From positions 992,001 to 1,056,000 of the forward strand of contig NZ_CP024201.1 of the NCBI RefSeq assembly GCF_002749615.1: DNA of 64,000 nt. Direction: 5' to 3'. Made by a program: the position numbers and the translations under genes. Below are positions 27,236 through 37,209 of this stretch, piece by piece. Below the pieces are notes generated by a model. The model made no database searches. It was not told the origin of the DNA and worked only from the letters and a program-made list of their open reading frames with translations. This DNA comes from Caulobacter mirabilis. Lineage in GTDB: Bacteria > Pseudomonadota > Alphaproteobacteria > Caulobacterales > Caulobacteraceae. Positions within the stretch are counted from its first letter, which is position 1, and each line of letters opens with the position of its first letter.

Positions 27236-28188
27236 TGAACAAGTCGGTTCCCCTCGGCGCGGATCTGTCGCGCGCCCTGTTCGCCGCCGACCTGGTCGAG
27301 GGCCTGTCGGCCGCGCCCAAAGCCACTCCGCCCAAGTGGTTCTACGACGCCGAGGGCTCGCGCCTGTTCGGCGAGATCACCCGCCTGCCCGAGTACTACC
27401 CGACCCGCACCGAGACGGCTCTGCTGCGACGGATCGGGCCGGAGATCGCCCGGGCCGTCGGCCCCGACCGGTCGGTGGTCGAGTTCGGGTCGGGCTCGGC
27501 GGACAAGGCGGCGCTGCTGCTGGCGGCGTTGAACCGCCCCGCTGGCTATGTCTGCGTCGAGATCGACCCCGGCGCCGCCCGCGCCACGGCGGCGGAGGTG
27601 GCGCGGCGCTTCCCCGGCCTGCCCACGCGCGGCGTGGCCGGCGACTTCACCAATCTCAAGGCTCAGCCGGCGGCGGCCCACGCCACCCATCGGCTGGGCT
27701 TCTTCCCCGGCTCGACGATCGGCAACTTCGATCCGCCGGAGGCGGCGACGCTGCTGTCAGACATGCGCGAGCATCTGGGGCGCGGCGCGCAGCTGCTGCT
27801 CGGCGTCGACCTGGTCAAGGACGCCGCGACGCTCGAAGCGGCCTACGACGACGCCGCCGGGGTGACGGCGGCCTTCAACCTGAACCTGCTGGTCCGCGCC
27901 AACCGCGAGCTGGGCGCGGGTTTCGACCTGGACGCCTTCGCGCACGAGGCGCGCTGGAACGCCGAGGCGTCGCGGATCGAGATGCACCTGCGGGCGCTGC
28001 AGCCGACTTCGGCGACCATCGACGGCGAGAGCTTCCGGTTCGCGCCTGGCGAGACGATCCACACCGAGAGTTCCTACAAGTACACGCCGGAAGGCGTCGC
28101 CGCCCTGGCCGAACGCGGCGGCTGGCGGACGAAGCAGCTGTGGACCGACCCGAAGGGCTGGTTCGCCCTGGCGCTGTTGGGAGCCTAG
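27235..28188 (+). CDS. egtD: L-histidine N-alpha-methyltransferase EgtD
   Basis: A 317-residue SAM methyltransferase that trimethylates histidine to hercynine, the first step to ergothioneine. Conserved blocks are PPKWFYDAEGSRLFGEITRLPEYYPTR split over the N-terminus, the SAM motif VVEFGSGSADKA, FFPGSTIGNF and the late IHTESSYKY. The gene starts within the egtB stop (TGATG), so the two are tightly coupled. No egtA, egtC or egtE lies beside them; short EgtB/EgtD systems often use a separate lyase. Confidence 0.95.
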   Translation: MNKSVPLGADLSRALFAADLVEGLSAAPKATPPKWFYDAEGSRLFGEITRLPEYYPTRTETALLRRIGPEIARAVGPDRSVVEFGSGSADKAALLLAALNRPAGYVCVEIDPGAARATAAEVARRFPGLPTRGVAGDFTNLKAQPAAAHATHRLGFFPGSTIGNFDPPEAATLLSDMREHLGRGAQLLLGVDLVKDAATLEAAYDDAAGVTAAFNLNLLVRANRELGAGFDLDAFAHEARWNAEASRIEMHLRALQPTSATIDGESFRFAPGETIHTESSYKYTPEGVAALAERGGWRTKQLWTDPKGWFALALLGA

Positions 28189-28193
28189 CCCCT

Positions 28194-28348
28194 GGATGCT
28201 CCCCTTTTTGGGGGAGCTGTCGGCGAAGCCGACGGAGGGGGTCATGGGCAGTCGGTGCGGGATCTCCGGAGATGCATATCAGGCTGCCGTCCCAGCAACC
28301 CCCTCCGTCTCGCCTACGGCGAGCCACCTCCCCCAAAGGGGAGGATCC
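28194..28348. repeat. Bipartite palindromic intergenic repeat (family B, copy 2)
   Basis: Two inverted units of about 50 bp separated by about 55 bp. Unit 1 has a C-rich/G-rich stem plus a TCGGC-GAA-GCCGA hairpin and ends GGAGGGGGT. Unit 2 is the reverse, starting ACCCCCTCC-like and closing AAGGGGAGGATCC, with a TCGCC/GGCGA hairpin inside. It fills the convergent gap between egtD and the second P450. Its architecture matches the element near 10.2 kb. Confidence 0.75.
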
Positions 28349-28360
28349 TCCATTGGAGCG

Positions 28361-29731
28361 TCAGGCGATCCTCTCCAGCGTGAAGAGCGGCTCGTGGTCC
28401 GGGGCCGTCGTCACGCCGCCGACCGGCAGGATGGGGCGGGCGGCGTCCAGCGACAGCTCGAACCGCGCCAGCAGCGTCGCCAGCACGATCGAGGCCTCGG
28501 CCATGGCGAAGCTGGCGCCGATGCAGATCCGCGGCCCGGCCGAGAACGGCAGGAAGGCCGGCTCGCTGACCCAGGGCTGGCCCTTGCCGGCGAAGCGGTC
28601 GGGCATGAAGGCGGTCGGATGCTCCCAGAAGGCCCGGTGGCGATGGATCACCCAGGGGCTGATCCAGAGCAGCGTCCCGTCGCCGATCTCGTGCTCGCCG
28701 ATGGTGTCTGGCCCCAGTGCGCGGCGCAGCATCACCGGCACCGGCGGATAGAGCCGCAGCGTCTCGCACAGCGCCTGCTTCAGCCGCGGCCAGTGCTGCA
28801 GATCCTCCAGCGAGGCGACCTTTTCCGGGGGAAAGGCGGTGACTTCCTGGCGCAGGCGGGCCTGTTCCGTCGGGTCGAGAGTGAGCAGGTAGCTGCACCA
28901 GAACAGCAGCCGCGAGGTGGTCTCGAACCCGGCCAGCAGCATGGTCGCGCACTGGTCGCGGATCTCGACGTCCGACAGCGGCGCGCCGGTCTCCGGATCG
29001 CGGACGGCCAGCAGCAGGTCGAGCAGATCGCCGTGCGTCGCCCCCGCCGGCGCGGCCTTGCGAGCGGCGATGATCGAGTCGACCGCCTTGAACCAGTGAC
29101 GCCGGAAGGTGCGCCGCCGCGCCAGGGCGAAGCCGAAGTCGTCCTCGGCGCGCGCGAAGCCGTCGAACAGGTTGGGGCGGCCCGGCCCGGCCAGGTAGTC
29201 GCGGACGATGGCGGCCAGGCCGGTGCGGCTCTCGTCGACCGGCAGTGAGAACAGGGCGCGCAGCACCGCGTCGAGCGCGGCCTGGTGGAAGGCCTCCGAC
29301 AGGTCGACCCGGGGGGTCTTCTCCAGTCGCCGGACCATGGCCTCCGACGCGGCCTGGAAATGGGGCAGCAGCAGCCCGACGCTGGCCGGGGTGAAGGCGG
29401 GGGCCAGCATCCGACGCTGACGCTTCCACTCCGGCCCCTCGGCCAGCAGCACGCCTTCGCCGGCCAGCGGCCGCACGGGCCTGACCATGGCGGGCGGCTT
29501 GACGTAGTTGTGCAGGTTGGCGTGGAGCACGTGCCGGACCCACTTGGGATCGTTGACCAGCAGGCTGTCGATGCCGAACACGTTCCGCCGGCCGAGCAGG
29601 GCGTCGAAGCTGCTCTCGGCCCAGTTGCCAAGCGAGTTCTTGGCTGTCGACAGCACCAGACGCCAGATCGGCAGCTCCTGGCGGTGAACGTAGGGCGCGG
29701 GCGGGACGATCGGGCGGGCGAGGGCGTCCAT
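28361..29731 (-). CDS. Cytochrome P450 (second, long type)
   Basis: A 456-residue P450 quite unlike the first. The I-helix has an intact MLLAGFETTSRLLFW, the K helix ETLRLYPPVPVMLRR, and the heme loop FSAGPRICIGASFAMAEA with the axial Cys. It resembles the CYP4/CYP102-like fatty-acid-hydroxylase side of the family more than the short CYP100-type. I start at the ATG of MDALARP with a GGAA site upstream. It is divergent from the thioesterase, and no redox partner adjoins it. Hydroxylation of an acyl chain is plausible, not shown. Confidence 0.94.
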   Translation of the reverse strand: MDALARPIVPPAPYVHRQELPIWRLVLSTAKNSLGNWAESSFDALLGRRNVFGIDSLLVNDPKWVRHVLHANLHNYVKPPAMVRPVRPLAGEGVLLAEGPEWKRQRRMLAPAFTPASVGLLLPHFQAASEAMVRRLEKTPRVDLSEAFHQAALDAVLRALFSLPVDESRTGLAAIVRDYLAGPGRPNLFDGFARAEDDFGFALARRRTFRRHWFKAVDSIIAARKAAPAGATHGDLLDLLLAVRDPETGAPLSDVEIRDQCATMLLAGFETTSRLLFWCSYLLTLDPTEQARLRQEVTAFPPEKVASLEDLQHWPRLKQALCETLRLYPPVPVMLRRALGPDTIGEHEIGDGTLLWISPWVIHRHRAFWEHPTAFMPDRFAGKGQPWVSEPAFLPFSAGPRICIGASFAMAEASIVLATLLARFELSLDAARPILPVGGVTTAPDHEPLFTLERIA

Positions 29732-29838
29732 GACGGGTTCCGAAGGGCCGGTTTCCGTCGCGGACGCTAGCAAACGCTGCAACGCGATGCAGGGAAATTC
29801 GCGTCGACAGGGCGCTTGGTTCGCATCATGAGGACGCC

Positions 29839-30645
29839 ATGTCCTCGCCCTTCTTCGACCTGCGCGGGTCGCACAACCCGCATCGCTGGCACATGCCGCT
29901 GACCCCCGCCGTCTGCGTCGGCCCGATGGATCGCCTGTTCATGTATGGCGGCATCGGCCTGGCCGCCTCGATCTCGGCGCTGGAGCAGACCTGCGGCCGG
30001 CCGGTGGTCTGGGCCACGGCGCAGTACCTGTCCTACGCCCGGCCGCCCTCGGTGGTGGACTTCGACGTCTGGATCTCCAACGCCGGCAAGTACACGACCC
30101 AGGCGCGGGTCAGCGCCCATGTCGGCGAGAACGAGGTCGTCACCGTCAACGCCGCCCTCGGCGCCCGACCGGATTCGCGCGACTACCAGTGGCCGAGGAT
30201 GCCGGTGCTCCCGCCGCCCGAGGACTGCGACCCCGTGCTGCTCTGGCCGGACGAGGGCGACAACCTCAACCGCCGGATCGAGCGCCGCGCGCCCGACGGC
30301 CGCTACGACCTGAAGAACCGCACGGGCCAGGTCAGCGAGGACGGCCGCATGCAGATGTGGATGCGCACGGTCGAGGACGTCCCGGTCGACGCGGCCATGC
30401 TGGCGGTGTTCGCCGACTACGTCCCGTCCGGCTTCGGCCACGCCCTGGGCCTGCAGGCCGGCGGCAACAGCCTCGACAACACCCTGCGCGTCCTGAAGAT
30501 CGTCCCGACCCGCTGGGTGCTGGCCGACATCTCGATCAGCGGCATCCACGCCGGCGTCGGCCACGGCTCGATGAACCTCTTCGCCGAGACCGGCGAGCTG
30601 ATGGCCGTGGCCAGCCAGTCGGTGATCGTGCGGGTGCGGGAGTAG
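29839..30645 (+). CDS. Acyl-CoA thioesterase family protein (TesB-like)
   Basis: A 268-residue protein with the layout of a double hotdog acyl-CoA thioesterase. An N-terminal hotdog has YGGIGLAASISALEQTCGRPVVWATAQYLSYARPP, and a C-terminal half begins DAAMLAVFADYVPSGFG with SGIHAGVGHGSMN. It starts after a GAGGA site. It is divergent from the long P450, which also could act on acyl chains. The in-frame continuation after its amber stop is described separately. Substrate chain length is unknown. Confidence 0.88.
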   Translation: MSSPFFDLRGSHNPHRWHMPLTPAVCVGPMDRLFMYGGIGLAASISALEQTCGRPVVWATAQYLSYARPPSVVDFDVWISNAGKYTTQARVSAHVGENEVVTVNAALGARPDSRDYQWPRMPVLPPPEDCDPVLLWPDEGDNLNRRIERRAPDGRYDLKNRTGQVSEDGRMQMWMRTVEDVPVDAAMLAVFADYVPSGFGHALGLQAGGNSLDNTLRVLKIVPTRWVLADISISGIHAGVGHGSMNLFAETGELMAVASQSVIVRVRE

Positions 30646-30666
30646 GGGGCGTCCGTCTACCGCTGG

Positions 30667-30798
30667 ATGGACGGTCATTGGGCGATCCTGGTCGATCTGA
30701 CGACCACCCGGGAGACCGTCGGCGATCTGACCGTCCATGCCAGTCTGTTCGATGACGAGAAGGGTCGCATTGAGGTTTGGTCCGTGCATGTGCCCTAG
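30667..30798 (+). pseudogene. Short in-frame coding remnant after the thioesterase
   Basis: After the TAG stop of the thioesterase, the same frame stays open for 50 more codons and ends at a second TAG. The stretch beginning at an internal ATG (MDGHWAILVDLTTTRETVGD) looks coding, with mixed codon use and a lower GC feel than its neighbours. There is no ribosome site. It may be the tail of a decayed gene, a read-through extension, or chance. I cannot name a parent family. Confidence 0.3.
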
Positions 30799-30847
30799 GG
30801 CGTAGGGCGAGCTTGCCCGCGGCTGTCGGCGATCGTCGCTATCGGGC

Positions 30848-31405
30848 CTACCCCTCGATGTCCCGGATCAGCCGCGCCGGATTGCCGCCGACCAGGGTGT
30901 TCGGCGGGACGTCTCGGGTGACCACGGATCCGGCCGAGATCACCGAGTTCTCGCCGATGGTCACGCCGCCGATGACGGTGACGCCCGCCGCGATCCAGAC
31001 GTTCCGGCCGATCGTGATCGGCTTGCCGATCAGGTAGGCGCGGCGCTCCGACGGCGAGACCGGATGGGCGGAGGTGATCAGGCTGACGTTCGGCCCGATC
31101 ATCACGTCATCGCCGATCCGGACCTCGGCCAGGTCGTAGATGGTGCAGTTCTGGTTGATGAACACCCGCTCGCCGACGCGGATGTTGCGGCCGGTGTCGG
31201 TGTAGAACGGCGGGATCAGGCGAAACCGCTCGTCCAGAGTCTGGCCGGTCAGCTCGCCGAACAGCGCCCGGACCTTGTCGGCGTCGGCATAGGTCAGGCG
31301 GTTGAGCACGGGCGTGAGGGCCATCGCCCGCTCGACGTCGGCGACGAAGGCGGCCGACTCCGGCGACCGGGTGGGGATGATCCTGATCCCGTCGCCGTTC
31401 GACAT
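30848..31405 (-). CDS. Sugar O-acetyltransferase (LacA/Maa-type hexapeptide)
   Basis: A 185-residue left-handed beta-helix acetyltransferase of the maltose/galactoside O-acetyltransferase type. An N-terminal Mac domain has ALTPVLNRLTYADADKVRALFGEL. The hexapeptide repeats include IGDDVMIGPNVSLITSAHP with the catalytic His, and IGRNVWIAAGVTVIGGVTIG. It ends GGNPARLIRDIEG. I start at MSNGDG. It is a single gene between the thioesterase remnant and a palindromic repeat. The acceptor sugar is unknown. Confidence 0.9.
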   Translation of the reverse strand: MSNGDGIRIIPTRSPESAAFVADVERAMALTPVLNRLTYADADKVRALFGELTGQTLDERFRLIPPFYTDTGRNIRVGERVFINQNCTIYDLAEVRIGDDVMIGPNVSLITSAHPVSPSERRAYLIGKPITIGRNVWIAAGVTVIGGVTIGENSVISAGSVVTRDVPPNTLVGGNPARLIRDIEG

Positions 31406-31464
31406 TCGCTCCACTCCACGGACCGCCACCGGCGATCAGGTCCTGAGTCGCCGAACGGGTCGAC

Positions 31465-31547
31465 GGGGACATGCTCCCGTAGGGTGCGTGTCCCCGTGGT
31501 CGCGTGGAGGCAGGGGACACGCACCGGCTTCGCCGGAGCATGCCCCC
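31465..31547. repeat. 80-bp palindromic repeat (family A, copy 2)
   Basis: It starts GGGGACATGCTCCCGT and ends GAGCATGCCCCC, with inner arms GGTGCGTGTCCCC and GGGGACACGCACC. It has the same orientation as the copy at 15 kb and lies 60 nt upstream of the acetyltransferase gene and 7 nt past the SDR stop. Confidence 0.85.
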
Positions 31548-31553
31548 GAGGGT

Positions 31554-32339
<786 letters not shown>

Positions 32340-32368
32340 GGTCGGTCCTTCCCCTGCGTTATGAATTC

Positions 32369-32380
32369 AAACAATTGTTT
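32369..32380. promoter_or_regulatory. Palindromic operator upstream of the SDR gene
   Basis: A perfect AAACAATTGTTT palindrome, 29 nt before the SDR start, in a short AT-rich patch. The form is typical of TetR-family operators next to SDR and acyl-CoA genes. No tetR gene is in the window, so the regulator is not identified. Confidence 0.5.
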
Positions 32381-32401
32381 CACACGCGGGGAGGCGGTTG
32401 G

Positions 32402-33643
32402 CTAGCCTCTCTTTGCGGCCTGGGCGGCCGCCAGGACGCGCAGGAAGTTGCCGCCCCAGATCTTGTCGATGTCGGCTTGCCTGTAACCGCGGGCGACCAG
32501 TTCGCGGGTGACCGCGCCGGCCTCGCTCTCGTCCTTGAAGCCCTTGATCCCGGCCCCGTGGTTGAAGTCGGTGCCGACGCCGACGTGGTCGACGCCGATC
32601 CGCTTGGCCACATAGTCGATATGGTCGACATAGGTCTTCACCGTCGCTTCCGGGTACAGCCCGCGATAGGCGGCGAAGAAGGCGGTCTTCTCGGTCTCGG
32701 GCAGGTTGTCGGCCCCCTGATAGGCGACGCCGTCGACGGGCAGGCCGTACTTGGCGCGCAGGGCGGCCAGCGCCTGGTCGTAGCCGGCCGGCTTCGGCAG
32801 CAGGTAGCTGGTGAAGGCGGTCACCTGGACCACCCCGCCGTTGGCCTTGATGGCGTCCAGCTCGGCGTCGGACAGGTTGCGCGGGCTGTCGACCAGGCCG
32901 CGCGCCGCCGAATGGGTGGCGGCCACCGGGGCTCGTGTGAGGGCCAGGGTCTGGGCCAGGCCGGCGGGCGTCAGCTGCGAGACGTCGACCAGCACGCCCA
33001 GGTCGTTCAGCCGCGTCACGGCCGCCTTGCCCAGCGGCGACAGGCCGCCATGCTCCTCGCCGGTTCCCTTGGCCGGGCGCGAGGAGTCGGCGAACGCGTT
33101 GTTGCCGGCATGGACCAGGCCCGCGACCCGTACGCCCTCGGCCGCCAGCCGGTTGAAGCCGTCGACGTCCTCGCCCAGCGAATAGGCGTTCAGGAAACCG
33201 ATCAGGATCGCCACCTTGCCCTGGCCGACGATGCGGCGGACGTCGTCGGCGCTGCGGGCGATCTGGGCCTCGCCGCCGGTCTCCGCCGGGATGGCCTTGA
33301 TGGCGGCCAGTTTGGCGTCGGCCTCGGCCTTGGCGGCGGCGTAGCCCTGCGGGGTGCGCGGGCCGGTCGACACGGCCACCGCATAGACCAGAGCGTCGAC
33401 CTTGCCGGCCTTCAGCTTGTCGATGTCGGAATAGGTGCCGCCCCAGGCCGGATAGACCCGCTTGGGCGTCTCGGGCAGCAGCACGTCGACGTGGCTGTCC
33501 AGCACCAGCGCCCGGCGGTGGATCGCCTCGGCGTCGGCGGTCGCCGCCCGGGCCGGCGCGCTGGAGCCCAGCCAGAGCGTCGTCGTGACCGCCGCGCCCT
33601 GGGACAGGGCCATGCGGCGGGTGAGGGAAACGGAACCGGACAT
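32402..33643 (-). CDS. Exported membrane dipeptidase (peptidase M19)
   Basis: A 413-residue renal-dipeptidase-type metallopeptidase. The N-terminus has a signal with twin arginines (TRRMALSQGAAVTT) and an Ala-rich cleavage region ending PARAATA, so Tat export is possible. The zinc-site blocks are LDSHVDVLLP (HxD), LVHAGNNAFAD, and the two His in VAATHSAARGL; a late VGVGTDFNHG holds the last acid. It would cleave dipeptides or related amides in the periplasm. An AT-rich dyad lies upstream. Confidence 0.9.
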   Translation of the reverse strand: MSGSVSLTRRMALSQGAAVTTTLWLGSSAPARAATADAEAIHRRALVLDSHVDVLLPETPKRVYPAWGGTYSDIDKLKAGKVDALVYAVAVSTGPRTPQGYAAAKAEADAKLAAIKAIPAETGGEAQIARSADDVRRIVGQGKVAILIGFLNAYSLGEDVDGFNRLAAEGVRVAGLVHAGNNAFADSSRPAKGTGEEHGGLSPLGKAAVTRLNDLGVLVDVSQLTPAGLAQTLALTRAPVAATHSAARGLVDSPRNLSDAELDAIKANGGVVQVTAFTSYLLPKPAGYDQALAALRAKYGLPVDGVAYQGADNLPETEKTAFFAAYRGLYPEATVKTYVDHIDYVAKRIGVDHVGVGTDFNHGAGIKGFKDESEAGAVTRELVARGYRQADIDKIWGGNFLRVLAAAQAAKRG

Positions 33644-33676
33644 CTCGAACCTCCAGGGTCTTCGGATGTCTAATTC

Positions 33677-33691
33677 CTACTCAATTAGTAG
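33677..33691. promoter_or_regulatory. AT-rich dyad between the dipeptidase and accA genes
   Basis: CTACT and AGTAG arms with a CAATT spacer, embedded in TAATTC and GAATTA flanks that nearly extend the symmetry. It lies 34 nt upstream of the dipeptidase start and is one of the few AT-rich patches in the window. It could be a promoter element or repressor site. Confidence 0.4.
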
Positions 33692-33832
33692 AATTAAGCG
33701 CGGGAGTTTTTCTGGAGCAGCGGGTCAGCTCCTCTGAACACAGTTCCGCGCGCGGAAGCCGCCCCGCTTGTGCCCGCCTACGCCAGCCACTAGTTTCGCG
33801 ACCTTTCAGGGGCGGCCCGCGTTAGGCGATTC

Positions 33833-34795
33833 ATGGTTCAGCACTATCTCGAATTCGAACGGCCGATCGCCGAACTGGAAGGCAAGATCGAGGAGCTGTC
33901 CAAGCTCTCCGAAACCGCCGGGGCCGGATCGTTCGACAGCGAGATCGAGGCCCTGCGCGCGCGGGTCGACGACCTGCGCCGCGAAGCCTACGCCGGCCTG
34001 GACGCCTGGCAGAAGACCCAGGTGGCCCGCCACCCGCAGCGCCCGCACTTCGTCGACTACGTGGCCGGCCTGATCGACGAGTTCGTCGAATTGCACGGCG
34101 ACCGCAAGTTCGCCGACGACCAGGCGATCATCGGCGGCCTGGGGCGTTTCCGCGGCCGACCGGTCGTGGTGATGGGCCACGAGAAGGGCCACGACACCAC
34201 CACCCGCCTGAAGCACAACTTCGGCATGGCCCGGCCAGAGGGTTACCGCAAGGCGGTCCGCCTGATGGACATGGCGGAGCAGTTCAACCTGCCGGTCGTC
34301 AGCTTCGTGGACACGGCCGGCGCCTACCCCGGTCTCGGCGCCGAAGAGCGCGGCCAGGCCGAGGCCATCGCCCGCTCGACCGAGCGCTGCCTGACGCTGC
34401 GCACGCCGATGGTCGCGACCATCACCGGCGAAGGCGGCTCCGGCGGCGCCATCGCCCTGGCCGGCGCCAACAAGGTGCTGATCCTGGAGCACTCGATCTA
34501 CTCGGTGATCTCGCCCGAGGGCGCGGCCTCGATCCTGTGGCGCGACGGCGCCCGGGCCAAGGACGCCGCCGAGCAGATGCACATCACCGCTCAGGACCTG
34601 ATCAGGACCGGCGTGGTCGATCGCATCATCGGCGAGCCCGTCGGCGGCGCTCATTCGGACCGTGACGCGGCGATCCAGGCCGTGGGCGACGCCATCGAGC
34701 AGGAACTGGACGCCCTGACGCCGCTCGACGCTGACGCCCTGATCAAGCAGCGCGCCGACCGCTTCTACGCCATCGGCCGCCAGGGTCTGATGTAG
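33833..34795 (+). CDS. accA: Acetyl-CoA carboxylase carboxyltransferase subunit alpha
   Basis: A 320-residue AccA, which with AccD transfers carboxyl from biotin to acetyl-CoA in fatty acid synthesis. It opens HYLEFERPIAELEGKIEEL and has the crotonase-type blocks GHEKGHDT, FGMARPEGYRKA, SFVDTAGAYPGLGAEERGQ and GEGGSGGAIALA. The length is standard. It is followed after 12 nt by a short unknown gene that may share its transcript. accD is elsewhere. Confidence 0.97.
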   Translation: MVQHYLEFERPIAELEGKIEELSKLSETAGAGSFDSEIEALRARVDDLRREAYAGLDAWQKTQVARHPQRPHFVDYVAGLIDEFVELHGDRKFADDQAIIGGLGRFRGRPVVVMGHEKGHDTTTRLKHNFGMARPEGYRKAVRLMDMAEQFNLPVVSFVDTAGAYPGLGAEERGQAEAIARSTERCLTLRTPMVATITGEGGSGGAIALAGANKVLILEHSIYSVISPEGAASILWRDGARAKDAAEQMHITAQDLIRTGVVDRIIGEPVGGAHSDRDAAIQAVGDAIEQELDALTPLDADALIKQRADRFYAIGRQGLM

Positions 34796-34807
34796 TCGGC
34801 GGCGGGG

Positions 34808-35026
34808 ATGGCGTCCGTCTTCGACGCGGCGATCCTCGCCCAGTGCTCCCGATACTGGATGCGCATGGCTCTGGTCGTCGACATGACCCGCGCCCATGAG
34901 CATGGCCGCGTGGTGACCGAGGCCGACCTCGCAGTCGCCATCGCGGCGCTCGTCGCCGAGGGGCGGCTGGAGGCCGAGGGCGATCCCGCCGACCCGTCCG
35001 CCTGCCTGGTGCGGCTGCCCGGCTGA
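34808..35026 (+). CDS. Small protein of unknown function after accA
   Basis: A 72-residue protein with a GGCGGGG ribosome site, starting 12 nt after accA. It is helical, with segments SRYWMRMALVVDMTRAHEH and EADLAVAIAALVAEGRLEAEG. The second half resembles a small winged-helix wing (a lower-half pattern of helix then GRLEAEG). No family is recognised. Codon use is like its neighbours, and the close spacing supports a real gene. Confidence 0.6.
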   Translation: MASVFDAAILAQCSRYWMRMALVVDMTRAHEHGRVVTEADLAVAIAALVAEGRLEAEGDPADPSACLVRLPG

Positions 35027-35069
35027 CCGGCGGCGGCGCGAGCGCCGCCCCTTGCCTGACGTGGGGTGA

Positions 35070-36113
<1,044 letters not shown>

Positions 36114-36118
36114 GCCGC

Positions 36119-36883
36119 TCAGTCGTCCTGGGGCACGATCACCGCATGGCGCGTGATCGGCCCCAGCAAGAGCCCTGACTTCAGAGCCTTCACCGCCGCG
36201 GTGATGCGGTTGGTGGCGTCCAGCTTGATGATGGCGTTGTGGATATGGAACTTCACCGTCGCCCGGCCCAGGCCGACGATGGTGGCGATCTCATCGTCCG
36301 TCTTTCCTTCCAGCACCCAGTAGAGGATGTCGGCCTCGCGGTGGCTTATGGAGTGTTCGTGGGCGCCGGGGACATGGTGGCCGTACCGGAGTAGGCGGCA
36401 TTTGCTGAGAACCAGCATGGCCAGCAACTGCAAGGCTTCGCGGTCGTCATGACTGAGGTCCAGCTGGCGGTCGCCCGCCGCCGCGACCCAGGCCCAGTAG
36501 CCGTTCGGCCCCCAGATGGGGATCGAGAGGCCATCCGCCACGCCCATGGCGCTGAAGGCCTCGATGTAGTGTCGCTGGACGGGATTGAGTTTGGCGAGCG
36601 GCAGCCGGGACCACTGCACCAGCTGCCGCTGGTCACGCATCGCGTCGATGAGCGGGTCTAGGTCGACGCCCATCTCGGCGTAGAGGCGCCGCCACTCGCG
36701 CCCCATGGTATCGATGAAAACGATCAGTTCTGGACGGACGTAGCCGAGGACGATCTCGGCCACGAGGAAACGCTTCAGGCCATAAGGCTCGCCAAACTCC
36801 GCAAGGCTTTCAGCGACGTCACGCAGCGATTGAGCGCGAGTCACCTTTCTTATTGCCTGGCGAAACTTCGGTCCGATGCGCAT
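36119..36883 (-). CDS. LuxR-family regulator with an autoinducer-binding domain
   Basis: A 254-residue solo LuxR protein. The N-terminal domain has the W-x3-Y-and-DP spacing of acyl-homoserine-lactone receptors in EWRRLYAEMGVDLDPL. The C-terminal helix-turn-helix reads ISHREADILYWVLEGKTDDEI then IVGLGRATVKFHIHNAIIKL. No luxI synthase gene is in the window, so it may respond to outside signals or another ligand. It overlaps the preceding small gene by 65 nt. Its stop is 5 nt from the nitronate monooxygenase stop. Confidence 0.9.
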   Translation of the reverse strand: MRIGPKFRQAIRKVTRAQSLRDVAESLAEFGEPYGLKRFLVAEIVLGYVRPELIVFIDTMGREWRRLYAEMGVDLDPLIDAMRDQRQLVQWSRLPLAKLNPVQRHYIEAFSAMGVADGLSIPIWGPNGYWAWVAAAGDRQLDLSHDDREALQLLAMLVLSKCRLLRYGHHVPGAHEHSISHREADILYWVLEGKTDDEIATIVGLGRATVKFHIHNAIIKLDATNRITAAVKALKSGLLLGPITRHAVIVPQDD

Positions 36884-37079
36884 GATCTGGACTCAATTGG
36901 TCGCGCTGCGCGTCGACTATATCCCATGCGAGAAGATCGGCAGCATGGAAAACCATGAGTTCAATGTCGTTGAGAACGCGCGACCGCTCCTCCACTGACT
37001 GAGCGCGGGCGTACGTCTCGCACAGGATATGAATCCTTACCCGGATCTTGGGAAGCTCGATGTCGGTGTTCTTGCGCAT
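36819..37079 (-). CDS. Small protein overlapping luxR
   Basis: An 86-residue protein starting MRKNTDIELPKIRVRIHILCE after a strong AGGGGAGGA site. It is helical and charged: ARAQSVEERSRVLNDIELMVFHAADLLAW. Its last 22 codons overlap the luxR start by 65 nt in another frame, so the luxR ribosome site lies inside it. No family is recognised. The strong ribosome site argues it is real; its partnership with the LuxR regulator is inference from coupling. Confidence 0.6.
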   Translation of the reverse strand: MRKNTDIELPKIRVRIHILCETYARAQSVEERSRVLNDIELMVFHAADLLAWDIVDAQRDQLSPDHAHRTEVSPGNKKGDSRSIAA

Positions 37080-37209
37080 ATGGGTCCTCCCCTGCTGCAT
37101 TAAAGATCGCAGGGGGAGTTCCCGGGCGTAACTAGTCGACCGACGGGTAAGTCGTTAATTTAATTGCAACTATGGTGTGGTTTAACCTCGCGCGACCGAA
37201 GTTAATTGC

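Noticed and set aside
37130..37205. A patch with several TTAA tetramers upstream of the overlapping small gene and luxR.
   Set aside because: The TTAA motifs do not have CtrA spacing (N6 or N7), so I do not call a CtrA box; it is simply AT-rich.
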